DNA of 57,500 bases from Zygnema cylindricum. Taxonomy: Eukaryota > Streptophyta > Zygnematophyceae > Zygnematales > Zygnemataceae. Under the pieces are notes generated by a model. The model had not been told where the DNA came from. It was given only the letters and a program-made list of their open reading frames with translations, and searched no databases. The stretch is taken from NCBI GenBank assembly GCA_037447655.1, contig JBBHKE010000386.1, positions 1-57,500 of the forward strand, read 5' to 3'. Position numbers and translations under genes: made by a program. Below are positions 21,452 to 34,038 of the stretch, one piece after another; the first letter of the stretch is position 1, and every line of letters starts with the position of its first letter.

Positions 21452-23074
21452 GGGTGTGTCTCCATGTGACAAAGAAAGGGCTTTTTCTTGTCGTTTTGTT
21501 GTAAAACTTAGAGTCGTGCCGCGTAAGTTTCAACCGTACCAAAAAAATAGAAAAAAAAAGTACATTTTGCGTCATCGTCGAATTTAGAATGTACTACATA
21601 TTGTCGTCTTTTGTTTTTTGACCCACGGCCACGCCAAAAAATGTCAACTTCAAACTTTTCATTAAAACACATGGGCGAAGTGTTTTAAAACAAAGTATTT
21701 TTGCTAAACAAATAGGACCGCGTATTAGCACGTGTACAATTTTCTCAAAAATGTCAAACGAAATCAATCGACGACAAAAAGTACACTATTTGTTATGTTT
21801 TGTCCGTCTGCGTTCAATACAACAAGGAAAAGTTCATAGTTTGTTATACTTTGTCCGTTTGCGTCCATTGCTGTTTTTTTTTTGAAAGGGTCTTAAGATT
21901 TTGATGTCATTTCACGCCGACCGGACAGGAGACGCAAAGTCAAAGCGCATCTTCTTCACCAAAAAAACCACACAGGCTCGAAGGCGGTACGTCTACAATG
22001 TCACAAAAAATCATGCGAAGTCACAAGCAGTTACAAAAAATAACGTGCGTCATCACAGATTGTAGACGTTGACAGTCGTCACGGGCATTATCAACGTATA
22101 CAACCGTCACTAGTGTTGGGTATCGGGTAAATTCATATCGCGATAATCTCGATATTCGATATATCGAATATCGATCGAGGAGAGTCCTCGATATATCGTA
22201 CCGCGACCAACATAAATTATCGCGATATATATCGCGATATATAGTATTTTTTAAATTTAATATTTTTATTTTTTTATATAATATGTTATTTTTGCGAAAA
22301 AGTCAAATTGTCTAATACGCCACGTACGCCGTGATTTTCGTTCCGTGACTTAAAGGTAGACGCCGCAAAATGTAATCGACAAAAAAGTACTAATTCTGTA
22401 CTTCTAATGATTTCTTTTTTGGGGTATGGTTACACGAGGAGGTCTCTGTAATAGTACGGACAGCAAAATTTATGTATTACAGAGGCATCGGGTACATCGC
22501 GTATCGTTTCTAAATAAGTTTTACATACGTGTCCTGATATGAATGGTTCCACGTAAGCTGACTACCAAATCTCAAGAATCATCAAACATCTAGAAACCGA
22601 CCTTTTTCGTATGGGAAATCGTACTTGCGTTTGACGTACGTGTACTTCACAAGTGTACCTCGTCAATGTACCTCAGAGATCTCTTCACTCCGCTGACTTT
22701 CAAGAAAAAACCGTATTTCTTTCCGGCAAAGATTTTACACTCACTTTGTCCGAAGTCATGAGGCTTTGAAAACCTGTGGGATTATTATTATTATTTTTTT
22801 TTTTAACTTCGATATATCGACGATACGATATATCGGCGATATATCGCGATAATTTGAAATTCGATATATCGAAGCGATATATCGAATATCGGGTACCTGA
22901 AATTCGATATATATCGAATATCGGCAATGGGTCCTCGATACCCAACACTAACCGTCACACCCTTAAGTAACATTTTTTTTGTTACACATAGGGACACCTA
23001 AAATCCGGGTACGCCGGATCTGCGGTAAAAAACTAAATAAGTTCGCTAAGTTTCAAATATATGGGGACGCACCC
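21452..23074. mobile_element. Family E element, type 3, TAA target duplication, carrying a hAT MITE
   Basis: Starts GGGTGTGTCTCCATGT and ends ATATGGGGACGCACCC. TAA flanks both ends (21449-21451 and 23075-23077). Subtracting the nested hAT MITE and its duplicated 8 bp leaves about 775 bp, which matches the 779 bp of the sister copy at 27552-28330. Confidence 0.75.
22111..22950. mobile_element. hAT-type MITE 1, with perfect 8-bp target duplication
   Basis: Ends TAGTGTTGGGTATCG and, inverted, CGATACCCAACACTA. The flanking 8 bp ACCGTCAC are identical on both sides (22103-22110 and 22951-22958), the mark of hAT insertion. The subterminal parts are dense in CGATATATCG words. The interior has no transposase. 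Confidence 0.9.
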
Positions 23075-23077
23075 TAA

Positions 23078-23489
23078 TACATGAATGTACGGTGGCGTAC
23101 CCTAAAAAATGTAAAATTAATAACCGTAAAAGGTACAAAAAAATACGGATATTGTACGCAAATGTATGAAAGATCTAAAACAATTGTAGTTAAATATACG
23201 AAATGTCCACTAATAACCATAAAAATCCCTTAAAACCCTTTAATAACCCTAAAATGTATTGACATATATGGAAAATGTACAAAATTGTAGGAAAATTGTA
23301 GGAATGCCAAGTAAGGTACGAATTTCATAAAATTGCAAGATCGTTTTATGAGCACTGTACGTTGGTAGCGTTTTATGCGTATAGGACATATTTGGTTTAT
23401 CACAATTAGTGAATCAGAAATATTTGACTATTTTTACATATTCAAACAACGAAATCGGACATAAATCCGATTTACTGAATGGGGTCAAA
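23078..23489. other. Intergenic, no gene recognised
   Basis: AT-rich. Short CCCTAAAA and GTACG words recur; no convincing open frame. Confidence 0.4.
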
Positions 23490-23890
23490 CGAATCGGCAG
23501 AAGGAAGTACGGACAGACCAGCCAGGCACCGACTATCTGACATCAATCCCAAGTTGGCAACAATTTCGGGTCTAAAGTTAGAAACACATAGCACTAAAAC
23601 GTTTTAACTTTGTTTAAACGTTTTGAAGACCCGAAAAACTGTCTTAACCTGAGGTGTTTCCCTAGTCACCCTCTTTCACTTCGATCGAATTCAATTTCAT
23701 GTAACATGATGAAACGGGCGATGACAAAAAATTCGAGCTCCGCACTCTAATCGAAGAAAATAGTACGGACACCGATAGGTCCTTGGTACTTCAGACAATT
23801 CTGTTAAGTGACGACAAATTTCCGATCTATCATGCGTAAGCTCCACCACGTGGCAAATAGTTGTTGGGAGCTTGAAAATACGTGTGCTGA
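23490..23890. repeat. Dispersed repeat R2, copy 2
   Basis: Same orientation and block order as 700-1240 (AGACCAGCCAGGCACC, GTTTAAACGTTTT, the AGTCACCCTCTTTCAC block, ACATGATGAA). Confidence 0.55.
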
Positions 23891-23892
23891 GC

Positions 23893-24010
23893 ACTACACC
23901 GGCCATCGCTATTAAAGTTCATTTATTATCCGACCTAGCAACACTAAATTGTGTTTTTAACGTGGCCTACAGTGGGCCATTTACTTCAAAAGTGTTGTTA
24001 ACAATAATAT
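23893..24010. mobile_element. MITE family M fragment
   Basis: TACACCGGCCATCGCTATTA is a family M end. AACGTGGCC...GTGTTGTTAACA is the core in inverted order. The second end is missing. Confidence 0.5.
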
Positions 24011-24484
24011 ATGATTTCTAGTCAAAAAACCACTTCCTACAAATTATTAGTGATGTGTATCAGTAGCCATTTGCCGATAGCCGATATGCCCCTATCTTTT
24101 GGCCTACTGATAATCGATATATTGGCACGTTATATTGGTACGGGTGTTATCGCGATTAAAAACCAATATCGACGATAACTCCGCACTCTGGTACGGAATG
24201 TGATTGTGAAAAAAAAATCAAAAGAGCCCCCTCCCTCCCCGTCACAACATCGCGTTACTCGTCGCATATTGTTGCATTCACACTAGAAATGGATGACGAA
24301 TGAGATGAGGAAACGAATGATCCCGTACAATTCATTCTGAAAAAAAACAAAAACGGAGGCGCCAAACAGGTCAAACGCTTAACTGTCAACCTTTTTAGAG
24401 CGTAGTGACGAACAAAATATACGATTCGGAGCGTAGCGATAGACAAAAAATACGGTCAAGTGCGTCAAAAATTGACAACTGTTG
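24011..24484. other. Intergenic, no gene recognised
   Basis: Contains a possible decayed hAT-like end (TAGTGATGTGTATCAG, 24048) and a segment (24270-24320) inverted relative to 26145-26195. Confidence 0.4.
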
Positions 24485-24487
24485 TAA

Positions 24488-25404
24488 AGGCGTGTTCCAT
24501 GTGTTCAAGTAAGGGTTTTTTTCCGTCGTTTTCACAGAAAATGGGACTTCCAACGATAAAATATTACGCCGTACGAAAAATGGGCAAAAACACAAGTACA
24601 TTTTGCGTCATTTTGGAACTTGGAAGGTACGACAATTTGACGTTATCTTCATCGCGACCCACTTCCAGCTCATCTTCACACTTGTAATGGAATGAAATCG
24701 CGATCTGATTTTAACCAAAATTACACCCTCTCGACGAATAAAAAGCAGGTATTGCACGCGTGAAACGTCTTCAATTTTTTTTGAACGAGGGAGAATACAC
24801 GCTATTTTTTTACATGCTCGTCACGCGCATGTATGTAGAAAAATGACAAGCATGTACGGAAAAAAATTCGTTGGGGTCTCGGGCCTCCACTTTTATTCAT
24901 GGGTCCTTTGCAAAAATTTACAACGTTTTCGTCTCTCCCCATCTTTTTCATTCGACTGCTCCTCTTTCTCTCATCTTTAAATAAAATGCAGTAATAATAA
25001 TCTCAAATAAAAGATATATTTTTTTCCTTTTTTTTTTACTATTTTTGGTCTCATTTTGATGGCATATCGAATGATAAATGGTAAAAAAAAGAAATCGGGA
25101 TGTCATTGCGAAAGTTTGTGTTGATGACGTCACAAGGTAGCATGACTTCGCAAGGTTACAAAACCCTAAACATATACAACTGTCGCCGTTTTTGTAGGTG
25201 TCACTAATTTTAGGAAGTTTCGAGGTCATCCACATTTTGTTTCGTAATATCGTAGGCTGTCGCATATTTTGTTGACGTCTACACCTATCACATATTTGAA
25301 GTAATGAAGGCGCAAGTAATGATTGACATAGAAACACTTTGAAAAGTACACCGTAAAATCTGCGCTAAAATCCAAAGTAACGTTTCAAAGTTTTGGTAAC
25401 ATGG
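24488..25404. mobile_element. Family E element, type 2, inverted relative to 19119-21062
   Basis: Left part (24489-24720) is the reverse complement of 20845-21062. Right part (25340-25404) is the reverse complement of 19119-19195 (TACGGTGTAC...GGATTTAGCGCAGATT seen from the minus strand). Ends AGGCGTGTTCC-ATGTG and CATGGGAACACGCCC with TAA on each side. About 917 bp, so it is close to an uninterrupted copy of type 2. Confidence 0.65.
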
Positions 25405-25554
25405 GAACACGCCCTAAGTCATCTTCTTTTCCGGAAAACCTTTTCAGAATGCAGAAATCAGACTTTGAAAAAACATGAAATCATATCCCGAATACATGAT
25501 CCGTACTGTAACGAAATTTTCTAAAATGCTAACCCATAAACAAATAGCCAAAAT
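25405..25554. other. Intergenic spacer
   Basis: Short AT-rich spacer with no feature beyond the target duplication of the next element. Confidence 0.4.
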
Positions 25555-25924
25555 TAGTGTTGGGTATTGAGGACCTATTGCCGATATTCAATATATATCG
25601 AATTTTAGGTACCCGATAATCAATATATCGAGACCATGTACGGATAAGCTAAATATTCAGATTTTTATTTTTTTTTCCGGATTTTTTTTTTCCAGAATTT
25701 TTTTTTCAAAAAGCCCCCCCCACCCCCCCCCCCCCCCCGCTACTGAGCGCTCGCCGCCATTACGCTCCTTGTACGGTATCTGTACGGATACTCATTTTTT
25801 GCGATATATATCGCGATAAGTTATGTTGGTCGCGATACAATATATCGAGGACTTTGCTCGATGATATTCTATATATTGAATATCGAAATTATCGCGATAT
25901 GAAACTACCCGATACCCAACACTA
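25555..25924. mobile_element. hAT-type MITE 2, with perfect 8-bp target duplication
   Basis: 370 bp, ends TAGTGTTGGGTATTG and GATACCCAACACTA. Flanking 8 bp GCCAAAAT are identical (25547-25554 and 25925-25932). It contains the CGATATATCG subterminal words and an internal poly-C run (25719-25738). Confidence 0.9.
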
Positions 25925-25932
25925 GCCAAAAT

Positions 25933-27526
25933 CATCTAAAATAGAACGTAAAAAAATGTATACTTAAAACTTCTTTGTAACTTTGACGAAACCTCCTCCC
26001 CCTTTCTTACCGATGGTTTGGTACGCACGGATTCGATTCATCGACGACTAATCGTACGGCAACATGAATCACATCGCCACGTTTTTGTTGACGTGAGGTG
26101 ACGTCAAGGGCAATTCACGTCCAAACAAAGAAACAGGACATTCATTTACTCATCTCATTCATCATCCATTTCTAGTGTGAATGCAGCAATACATTTTGCC
26201 ATACCATAAACTCCGTCTTGTTTGAAGTTTACTGGCAAGTATATGTAATGTTGTTTCACGATAAAAACAAAATAAGAGGTACGACTAAGAACGAAGAAGT
26301 CTGAATTCATGTAAACAACCTCACTTTTCGTCTAATGGAAATTCACCCAGAGGCGTCAGAAATAACATAAAATGTCATTTAGCCAATCAGATCTCGAATG
26401 AGCTTTCTAGCAACCTGTGTACGGACTCGTAAAGTATCCTTTTCATATGGTCAATCTCCAACATCTTGAACAATCTGCCGACCCAAAGTCCATCCACCGC
26501 CACGTGTCCCTTTCCAGTCTTTTAGCTTTACACACGCTTCAATTTTGTACGGAGCTGCGACAGATGTTTGTCAAAAATGGTCATATCCACTTAAAGACAA
26601 AAAGGCCCATTGAGGAAACGTAGAAACGACAACCCACTATTTGTCTTGCTTAGAGCGTTGTTCCATTAGGCGCTCTCAGTAAACGTCAAAAATTCGTTTA
26701 TTGAAACGATCGTTCCTTTGTGTCAGGTCAGTAACCGACATTTGTTTTGCGTGGCACATGTTGATTGTTTCACGTCATAGATGAATACGACTTTGTCATT
26801 CTTCAAAGAATCTCTGAGAGCAAATTGTGATCACATATTTGTACCAGCGAAAGGTAAAAAGTGACTCGTACGACGTATTGAATGAAATCTCTACGGGTGG
26901 AAGAAAAGTAATATATGTAAAAGCGTACGAAAATGTCAAAATGGTTAGTGGATACCAACAAAAGCGTGAAACAATATCTTATGTCAAAGATTTTCTTGCG
27001 GTTTCCGGTGGCCTCGCATCCTTCCTAGCGGAAGGCACTTGTCATATGCGACGTGTACCCATATGGTAGCGCGGTCGTCGTGGATATTTGTTCACTTTTC
27101 CACGAGGCACGACGATATTCGTTCAGGCGTTGAGAATTAACCTACTTCAGGTCACTTGTTGCGAACTGAATGTGTTAGACGACGTCGTATCCGATTATGC
27201 ATCTGACAGTCCACGTTTACGCCCATAAACGTGGAGAATCAAATCCCTCATTCAGTAGCCTTGTTTTTTTGACATTTTTTTATTTTTGGTACGGCACTGT
27301 ACGAAACGATACGGCTTTCAGTAAACAACGTCATTTTTCCCCTAATGGAACCTTGCCCTTACTTTTATTTACTATTTTACGTAACATCACGCTTGTACAA
27401 ACTTTGTCGCTTACGTAGGGATGGTGGCATGATTAACTGGCTAGTAGTCGGATTGGACCAGCCTGTACTGTGACTTTGTGTGACGTGGAGACGGAAAACA
27501 GGTAGCGATATTGCGTATGCACAGTA
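25933..27526. other. Intergenic, no gene recognised
   Basis: About 1.6 kb. 26145-26195 is inverted relative to 24270-24320. Open frames at 26417-26623 and 26827-27069 (80 codons) have no motif I recognise and no splice context, so I do not call genes. Confidence 0.45.
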
Positions 27527-28520
27527 ACACCGTCTATCGCTATTAGTGTTAGGATGTGTCCCCATGTGCATAAGTAATGATTTTTTTCTGTCGTTTTCCT
27601 GTAAATCTTAGTGACGTACTGATTAAGTTCCAACCGTACGAAGGAATCGCAAATTTGTAGAGTACAATTTGCATCACCCTCGAACTTAGGATGTACGAAA
27701 AATTGTCGTCTTGTGTTTTTCGACCCACTTCGACGACAAAAAACGTCATCTTCAACCTTATCTTTAAAACACATGCGCGATGTGTTTTAAAACTAGGGAT
27801 TTTATGTAAACAAATAGGAACACATATTCGCACGTGCGGTATTTTTTGAAGTATTTCACACCATTTTCAAAGACAAAGGAAAATACGGAAGTCGCTATGT
27901 TTTGTCCGTTTGCATTTAATACGACAAAGAAAATTACACAATTTGTTTGGTTTTGTCCGTTTTCGTCCAGTACGGATATTTTTTTTTGCAGGGGTCTCGA
28001 AATTCCGATGCCATTTCACGTCTACCGGACATGAGACGCAAAATCAAAGCGCAACTTCTTCAACCGTGAAATGGTACAGGGTGGAAGGCGGTACGTCTAC
28101 AATGTCACGGTAAGACATGCGACGTCACACAAACAATTCCAAAAATAACGTCTGAAACACAGATTGTAGACATTGACAACCGTCACAGGTATTGTCGACG
28201 TATGCAATCGTCACAAACGTAACTTACGATACGTTCTTACACACAAGGACACTTGAAAAGCGAGTCCGCCAGATCCCCGTTAAAATTACAAAGTAAGTTC
28301 GCTAAGTTACAAGTACATGGGGACATACACTTATTAATTTTTTGGCCACATTTTGTTTCCGTACGCTTTTGTCCAATTTTCATCTGGAGACCGCCGATGG
28401 GAAGGTGAGAATCTTGGAATTGAATCGCAACCGTCAGATGAATAATTCGACAAAGGTGTATGGATAATAAATGTTTTAAGCGGCAAAAGAAACGTTAACA
28501 CTAATAGTGATACACAGTGT
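27527..28520. mobile_element. MITE family M copy split by a family E element
   Basis: Left end ACACCGTCTATCGCTATTAG and right end, inverted, ACACTGTGTATCACTATTAG differ at three positions over about 25 bp. Removing the nested 779-bp element and its TTA leaves about 212 bp, close to the intact 199-bp copy at 20186. Confidence 0.65.
27552..28330. mobile_element. Family E element, type 3, TTA target duplication
   Basis: 779 bp from GGATGTGTCCCCATGT to ACATGGGGACATACAC, with TTA at 27549-27551 and 28331-28333. Homologous through its length to 21452-23074 (for example GTCGTTTTC, TTTAAAACACATG, CCGTTTGCAT). Subterminal TACGTCTACAATGTCAC and ATTGTAGACATTGAC words. Confidence 0.8.
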
Positions 28521-28625
28521 GTCTTCCTTTTAGACAAATATGTACCATGCGGCCGCGCTAAAGTGGTCAATTTTTCCACCACTCGCGGTGAGCCACGTAA
28601 TATCCAGCCAGCCTAGATATATTTA

Positions 28626-29350
28626 GAGTGTGTCCCCATGTAATCGATACTTTGAAGAAGTATTATTGACTCTAGTGAAGATTCTCCGTACTACTTTGAA
28701 GAGCGTCCCAATGTGCGAAAATGAAATCGGAACTTTGACATGTGACGATTGTAGACGTAGTTACAACTTTCTGACTGTTGAAGACGACTACGAAACTTCG
28801 GACAATTGGTGACGCCAACAAAAACAGCGACAGTTGTAGACGTCTACAATTTTGTAATTTTGTGACATTATAGATGTTTAGGGTTTTGTGACATTCACAC
28901 GCCAAGCTCACTTGTGACAACGTCGACGTCATAGATTTAAGAACTTTCCGACATCGCTACCCAATTTCATTTTTTCAACTTTTTTCACTCGACTTCTTTT
29001 AAATATAAATCTAAAGGTAGTCAAAAGAATTATGTTTCAAATATCTTTCATTTCATACCAGCATTGTCGTACCTCATTCTAAAAAAGTGTGAGATAAAAG
29101 CGATGGTGTAAGGAGGAGAGGGGAGAGGCGACGACGTCACAAAACTCTTCAAAGGATCCATGAATCAAAGTGGAAGTCTGAGACCCCCGCAGATTTTTTT
29201 CCTTACATGCTCGTCTTTTCCGTACATGTGCGTGAAGCACAAGGAGAAAAATAGAGAGTATTTCTCCCTCGTCCTAAATATTTTCCACAAGTGTAGCGCA
29301 TGCGTGGGTCATTTTTCATTTGTTGTTTGGGCGATACTTGAACTGAAATC
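28626..29350. mobile_element. Family E element, type 1, left part (host of copia B1)
   Basis: Starts GAGTGTGTCCCCATGT behind TTA and follows the 19216 copy closely (GAAGATTCTCCGTACTACTT, GTAGACGTAGTTACAA). It is cut at 29350, where copia B1 begins, and continues at 43298-43550. The two parts sum to about 978 bp, against 954 bp for the intact copy. Confidence 0.75.
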
Positions 29351-30399
29351 TGCAATTTTTTGTCCTCCATTGGACTTCAAAATCCAGGAAGCCTCTAGAT
29401 AGAATTTAACTAACCCACTTCAAGCCACAACCAGTGCTGCCCAAAAAGGCAAACTGACAATTTGATTGCACCTTTGTGCAGCCTGGACTCCCCTAAGTCC
29501 GTAACAAAAAGAATCAATGAAAACGGCCAAACCACCCGATTATATTATAGGGTGCAAAGATGCCAATTTATACAAATCTCAAAGAGTGAGAGGACCATCT
29601 ACCTGATATTTCCTAAGTCTTAGTTTTTCCTAGTTCTCTCTCACAACCCCTATCTACTACCCGTACGAACCAATCAGAACAATGTACAGTACCAGAAAGT
29701 ACTACTGCCGATGTACTTTTTGTACGGCCTCTCTACGACAAGGCCATTAGGCGGACGTGTGTCTATTTTCCACTTGTCCGTACGTTCCTCGGAATTCCCG
29801 CGACCGAATGTCATCTCTCCACGTGACGGCAGGTCATGCTACGTCACTAAATGTCAAAGTGACCATTCCGGGATTTCGGCGATGATGTGCGCCGTTAGAT
29901 TTGACGTGAAATGGAATCTAAGCCGTAATAAATACTTGCGAAATATTTGTTTTGCTGTCGAAACAAAAATGCGCGATATCCGTTTCAATTTAGTACTGTA
30001 CTTCGTATTTCGTAAAACTGTATCTATGCGTGTCGTAAAGAGTTTCAGTTAAATGATTTATGTATAACGCAATAGTTTAAATATTAATGAAACCCTATAT
30101 CTCCTAACGGAATTCTACGACAGACTGGTTAGAGCTAACGGCTACGCCGTGCTCTGCCGGTCGGGGGTTCGAGTCCTGCCGGACTCAACCTTTTGTTGAG
30201 AGTGACTTTAAGTCACTCTTTAGTCCTTCCTATGGAGCTGAGGCAGCCATGGCTCCATCGCTCTCTCTCTCTCTTTCAATGACTACAACAAGTATGGGGG
30301 TAAGAGAAAAGAGATGGAGGCAGGCTGCCTACATTTTCTTTATATGTTTTCCGCTAATTAATTTAGACCTAGAAAATACAAAAACTACTTATTTCAACA
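29351..30399 (-). mobile_element. Copia B1 3' LTR
   Basis: 1049 bp, starting TGTTGAAATAAG at 30399 and ending ATTGCA at 29351 on the minus strand. TTGTATAAATTGGC (about 29565-29578) is a plausible TATA box. The last 20 nt keep the gag start codon of the family. A tRNA-like module lies antisense at about 30125-30186. Confidence 0.85.
30125..30186 (+). other. tRNA-like module in the B LTR (antisense to the element)
   Basis: CTGGTTAGAGC fits the end of a tRNA D-arm, and GGTCGGGGGTTCGAGTCC fits a T-arm with a consensus Pol III B box (GGTTCGANTCC). The acceptor stem does not close, so it is not a functional tRNA gene. It also contains GAGC-TA-ACGGC-TAC-GCCGT-GCTC, a strong hairpin. The other LTR repeats it at about 43017-43083. 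Confidence 0.65.
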
Positions 30400-30462
30400 C
30401 TCCCCTTTTTATCTAGTCTAATTTTAACTTTCCTTTTAATCCACATTTTTCCCTACAATATT

Positions 30463-33400
30463 TTAACTTTGGATGGGCACAGGTTTGGTCATCATGTCAG
30501 CCACCATTTCCTCATCATATCTATATACAAGATTTACTATTTTATTCTCCACTTTTTCTCTTGCAAAACTTAATCTTATATCCATATGTTTAGTCTTGAA
30601 ATGGTGTTTTGGATTGGCTGCAATTGCTATGGCCAATTGATTATCACAAAACACTTCATGCACTCCCTCCTTCATATACCCCAATTCTTACAGTAAAGAC
30701 TTGACCCACATCAACTCTTTCACAGCAGAACAAGAGGCCATGTACTCAGCCTCCACAGTGAACTGAGCAACCACCTTTTGTTACTTACTGCTCCAACAGC
30801 AAGCACCTTCCCCAACATACAACACATACCCAGAAGTGCATCGTCTCATAGGTGCGTCCCCATAACTGGCATCACTCCAAGTAGTGATGTCAGTGTGCTC
30901 CCCTCCCAAATGTAACCATAACTCTCTAGTTCCCACCAGATATCTCATGACTCTCTTGGCTGCCTCCCAGTCTCTCTTCCTAAGATCATTAAGACTCCTA
31001 CTGAGTACTCCAACTGCTGCCGCTATGTCCGGCCTGGTACAGTTCATAAAATAGATTAAACTTCCTACGACCTGTCTATAAGGGATAGACTTCATAAACT
31101 ATCTCTCCTCTGGACTCATCTGATCGTCTAAGATCATCACACCTTCTTCAACACTCCCATCACTTTCTTTTTTCGAGTCCATGGGAGTAGTACAACTGTT
31201 AGCATTTTCCGTCTCGAATTTCTCAAGCATATTTCCTATTGTTTCTTTCTGAGTAAGTCAGATGATCTTCTTCCCCCTATCTCTCTCCATTTGGATCCCC
31301 AAAATATAATTTGCCTCCCCTAAATCCTTCATATCAAATATGCCCCTAAGATCTTTCTTTAGCCTATTGATCTTCTCCAAAGACTTACTTAACACAAGCA
31401 GATCATCCACATAAATTGCAATAAAAATGACACCATTCTCATCTTCAAACATATAGATAGAATGGCCAGGGCTGAGACGGATATATCCCAGATTGGTGAG
31501 AAACTCATCTAGTTTCTTATTCCATTGTCGGGGAGCTTGCTTCATTCTATATAAGGATTTTATGAGCTTGCATACTTTGCTCTCTTCTCCTTCTTCCACG
31601 AACCCCTTGGGTTGCCTCATGAAAAATATTCCTCTAACTCACCATTAAAAAAAGTTGTCTTAATGTCCATCTCATAGATTTCCATGTCTTCCGCTGCTGC
31701 CAGACTGGGGAGAATCCTTACTGAGGGGAACAGAACAACTGGAGCAAAGGTCTCCACATAGTCAATCCCCTCCTTTTGGGTGAACCCCTTCGCTACCAAT
31801 CGAGCCTTATATCTCTCAATGGTGTTATCTGGGCTCAATTTTAGTTTAAATACCCATTTACACCCAATAGGTTTTTCTGTCTGGGGGGCAATCCGCTAGT
31901 TCCCAAGTATTTGCTTCCATGATAGAAGCCATCTCATCATTTATGGCTCTAATCCATCTTTCTTTCTCTAGACTATTCACTCCCTCGGAGTAATGAGGCT
32001 CATCTGGGGGAGATAGCTTAGTTACCTTATGCGCGGCTTGTTTTTCCTGTATCCTTTTGCTGCTCCTCCTTCCCCCCTCATACTCCGAAGGTGGAATAGA
32101 TGGAAATCTTGGATTTGTTCTCACTCTCTCATCGGCTCCCCTGTCCATGAAAGCCAGTTCTTGTCCCGCTTCTTCTATCTCCTCGAAGTCCATAGGAGTA
32201 TGTGAGGTTTTCGGTGAGTCTCTTGCATCTTGGATATCCCCTGAATCTGCAATCACGCTTTCACTCATGTCCCTTTCGGGAACGACCGAGCTCTCCTCAC
32301 TCTCGGACTCAAATTTGATTCTTATCTTCTTTGTATATTTGAAGGGGTCAAATGACTTCCCTTCATCCATGACAACTAAGTGTTTAACCAGAATGATATC
32401 TTTCTTTGCTAAATTATAGACTCTATATCCCTTAACATCCTCATCATATCCCACAAACTATCCAGGTTTTCCCTTAGCATCTAGTTGCAAGTTTTTCCTA
32501 TCCGTGTCAAGACTGTTAACTTGGCGACCAAATACTTGAAGGTGTGAGATATCTGGTTTCCTCCAAACCCATCTCTCATAAGGTGTCACTCCCTTTACAT
32601 TTGAGGTAAGGACTTTATTCTTAATGTAGTTGGCACAGTTCATTGCTTCTGCCCAAAATCTCTTTCCTATTTTCTTGTCGGCCAACATACTACATACACT
32701 ATCTCTTAGTGTTCGATTCAACCTCTCAGCTACCCCATTTTGTTCCGTGTTATATGGTACAGTTTTCTGGTGCTGCACTCCTTCATCTCTAAGATATTCC
32801 TCAAACTGGTTAGAGGTATATTCCCCCCCATTATCACTCCTTATCCTCTTAATGGGGGTTTCATGTAACTTCTCACTCCAGGCTTTATATTCTTTGAAGT
32901 AAGTTGATGCTTCAGACTTATTTTTCAGAAAGTAGACTCTAGAGTATCTAGACCAGTCATCGGTTATTGTCATCATAAACCTCTTTCCTCCAACCGAAGG
33001 TACTTTTGCAGGTCCCCAAATTTCTGTGTGGACCAAATCTAACACTTTCTCACCTCTATATGTGGCGGCTTTGGGAAAGGGAAGTCTGTGAGCCTTACCT
33101 TGAGCACAACCACTACAATCATCCATCATTTCATTATCCCCAAACTGAATGCCATCTACTACCCCAAGCTTTTTCATTTCCCTTAACCTATCAAAATGCA
33201 CATGCCCCAACTGCTTATGCCAAATCATCACTTTAGGAACACCAACATAGTACGCATTATTCTTTTCATTACTCAAGTTAAGCCTAAACATTCCTTGGCT
33301 ACCCTTATCTGCTGTAAAGTAAACTTCATCCCCATACTTAGCTGTAAAGACTCCCTTTCTAGTGAAAGTATCAAACTCTTTGTCATCTAACACAGACGTA

Positions 33401-33771
33401 GAGACAAGATTTTTAGTCAGCTGAGGAATGTAAAGTACATCTGAGAATGTAAGTATGGAAGTCTTACCCTCCACTAAGACTTTCAGATCTACTGATCCCA
33501 CTAGATTTGTAGTAACTACTCTCACATCCCCATACTCTTTCTCTACAGTAGGGATTTTCCTTAACTAAGTGAAGAGTTCTTTATCACGACACATATGCAT
33601 GGATGCACCTGAGTCGATAATCCATCCTTCCTGTGCAGCTTCCCGAATTGCTCCAAAGGCACACTTGTGTCTCCAAGGGATCTCCTTCTCCTCCAGACTC
33701 TCGTCAAAAAGAAGCTCCCCATCCTCCTCAGAGGACTCATCCTCGGTTTCTCTTGTCACTTTTGTAACCAC
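30463..33771 (-). pseudogene. Copia B1 pol: protease, integrase, RT, RNase H (decayed)
   Basis: Protease WIIDSGASMHMC near 33620. Integrase 33525-32458 with H-x-H ... CSGCAQGK zinc site and core SDNGGEY and EQNGVAERLNRT; the first catalytic Asp of HTDIWGP reads Glu (near 33023). A stop lies at 32455-32457. Continuation 32454-31858 covers the variable linker and RT entry (GGRRSSKRIQ, ERWIRAINDEM). An extra A in a run near 31868 shifts the frame. 31838-31617 has IERYKARLVAKGFTQKEGID. 31620-31258 has KQAPRQWNKKL and the catalytic YVDDL. 31095-30781 and 30684-30463 are RNase H (TWSDASYGD, EAEYMA, CDNQLAIAIA). At least six breaks. Confidence 0.88.
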
Positions 33772-34038
33772 AAGTGTCTTTTTCTTCCCTCCGCAAGAAC
33801 CCCCACCACGGTTCTCTAGGAGCCTCAGCTCTGACAGCTTGACACAATTTGTGATGAAGTGTCCCGGCTTTTTGTAAAAATGACAAAGACCCTTTGGGGG
33901 CCTCGGTCCTCTAGGATGATCTCTTTCCCCTTTGTACGGTTTCTTCGGATCCTTCCCCCATCGGTCCCCTTCGCTGCTACAGCTTGAATGCTCTTTCCTC
34001 CTCTCCTAATCTCCATTGTGTTTTCCTGCACAAGTATC
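33772..34038 (-). pseudogene. Copia B1 gag, downstream part (zinc-knuckle region)
   Basis: Continues the gag frame across the A1 insertion: VQENTMEIRRGGKS on this side joins NTVVMMI on the other. The zinc knuckle near 33850-33890 reads CHFYKKPGHFITNC, so the second Cys is Tyr. A frameshift before it moves the knuckle out of the main frame. Confidence 0.8.

Noticed and set aside
24048-24190. Possible fourth hAT-like MITE (TAGTGATGTGTATCAG, GATATATTGGC)
   Set aside because: Only one end is suggestive, and no inverted partner or 8-bp duplication was found.
26827-27069. 80-codon frame in an otherwise empty region
   Set aside because: No motif, no repeat copy and no splice context that I can recognise; chance length is plausible.
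30125-30186. Functional tRNA gene
   Set aside because: D- and T-arm motifs are present but the acceptor stem does not pair and the anticodon arm is not clear.
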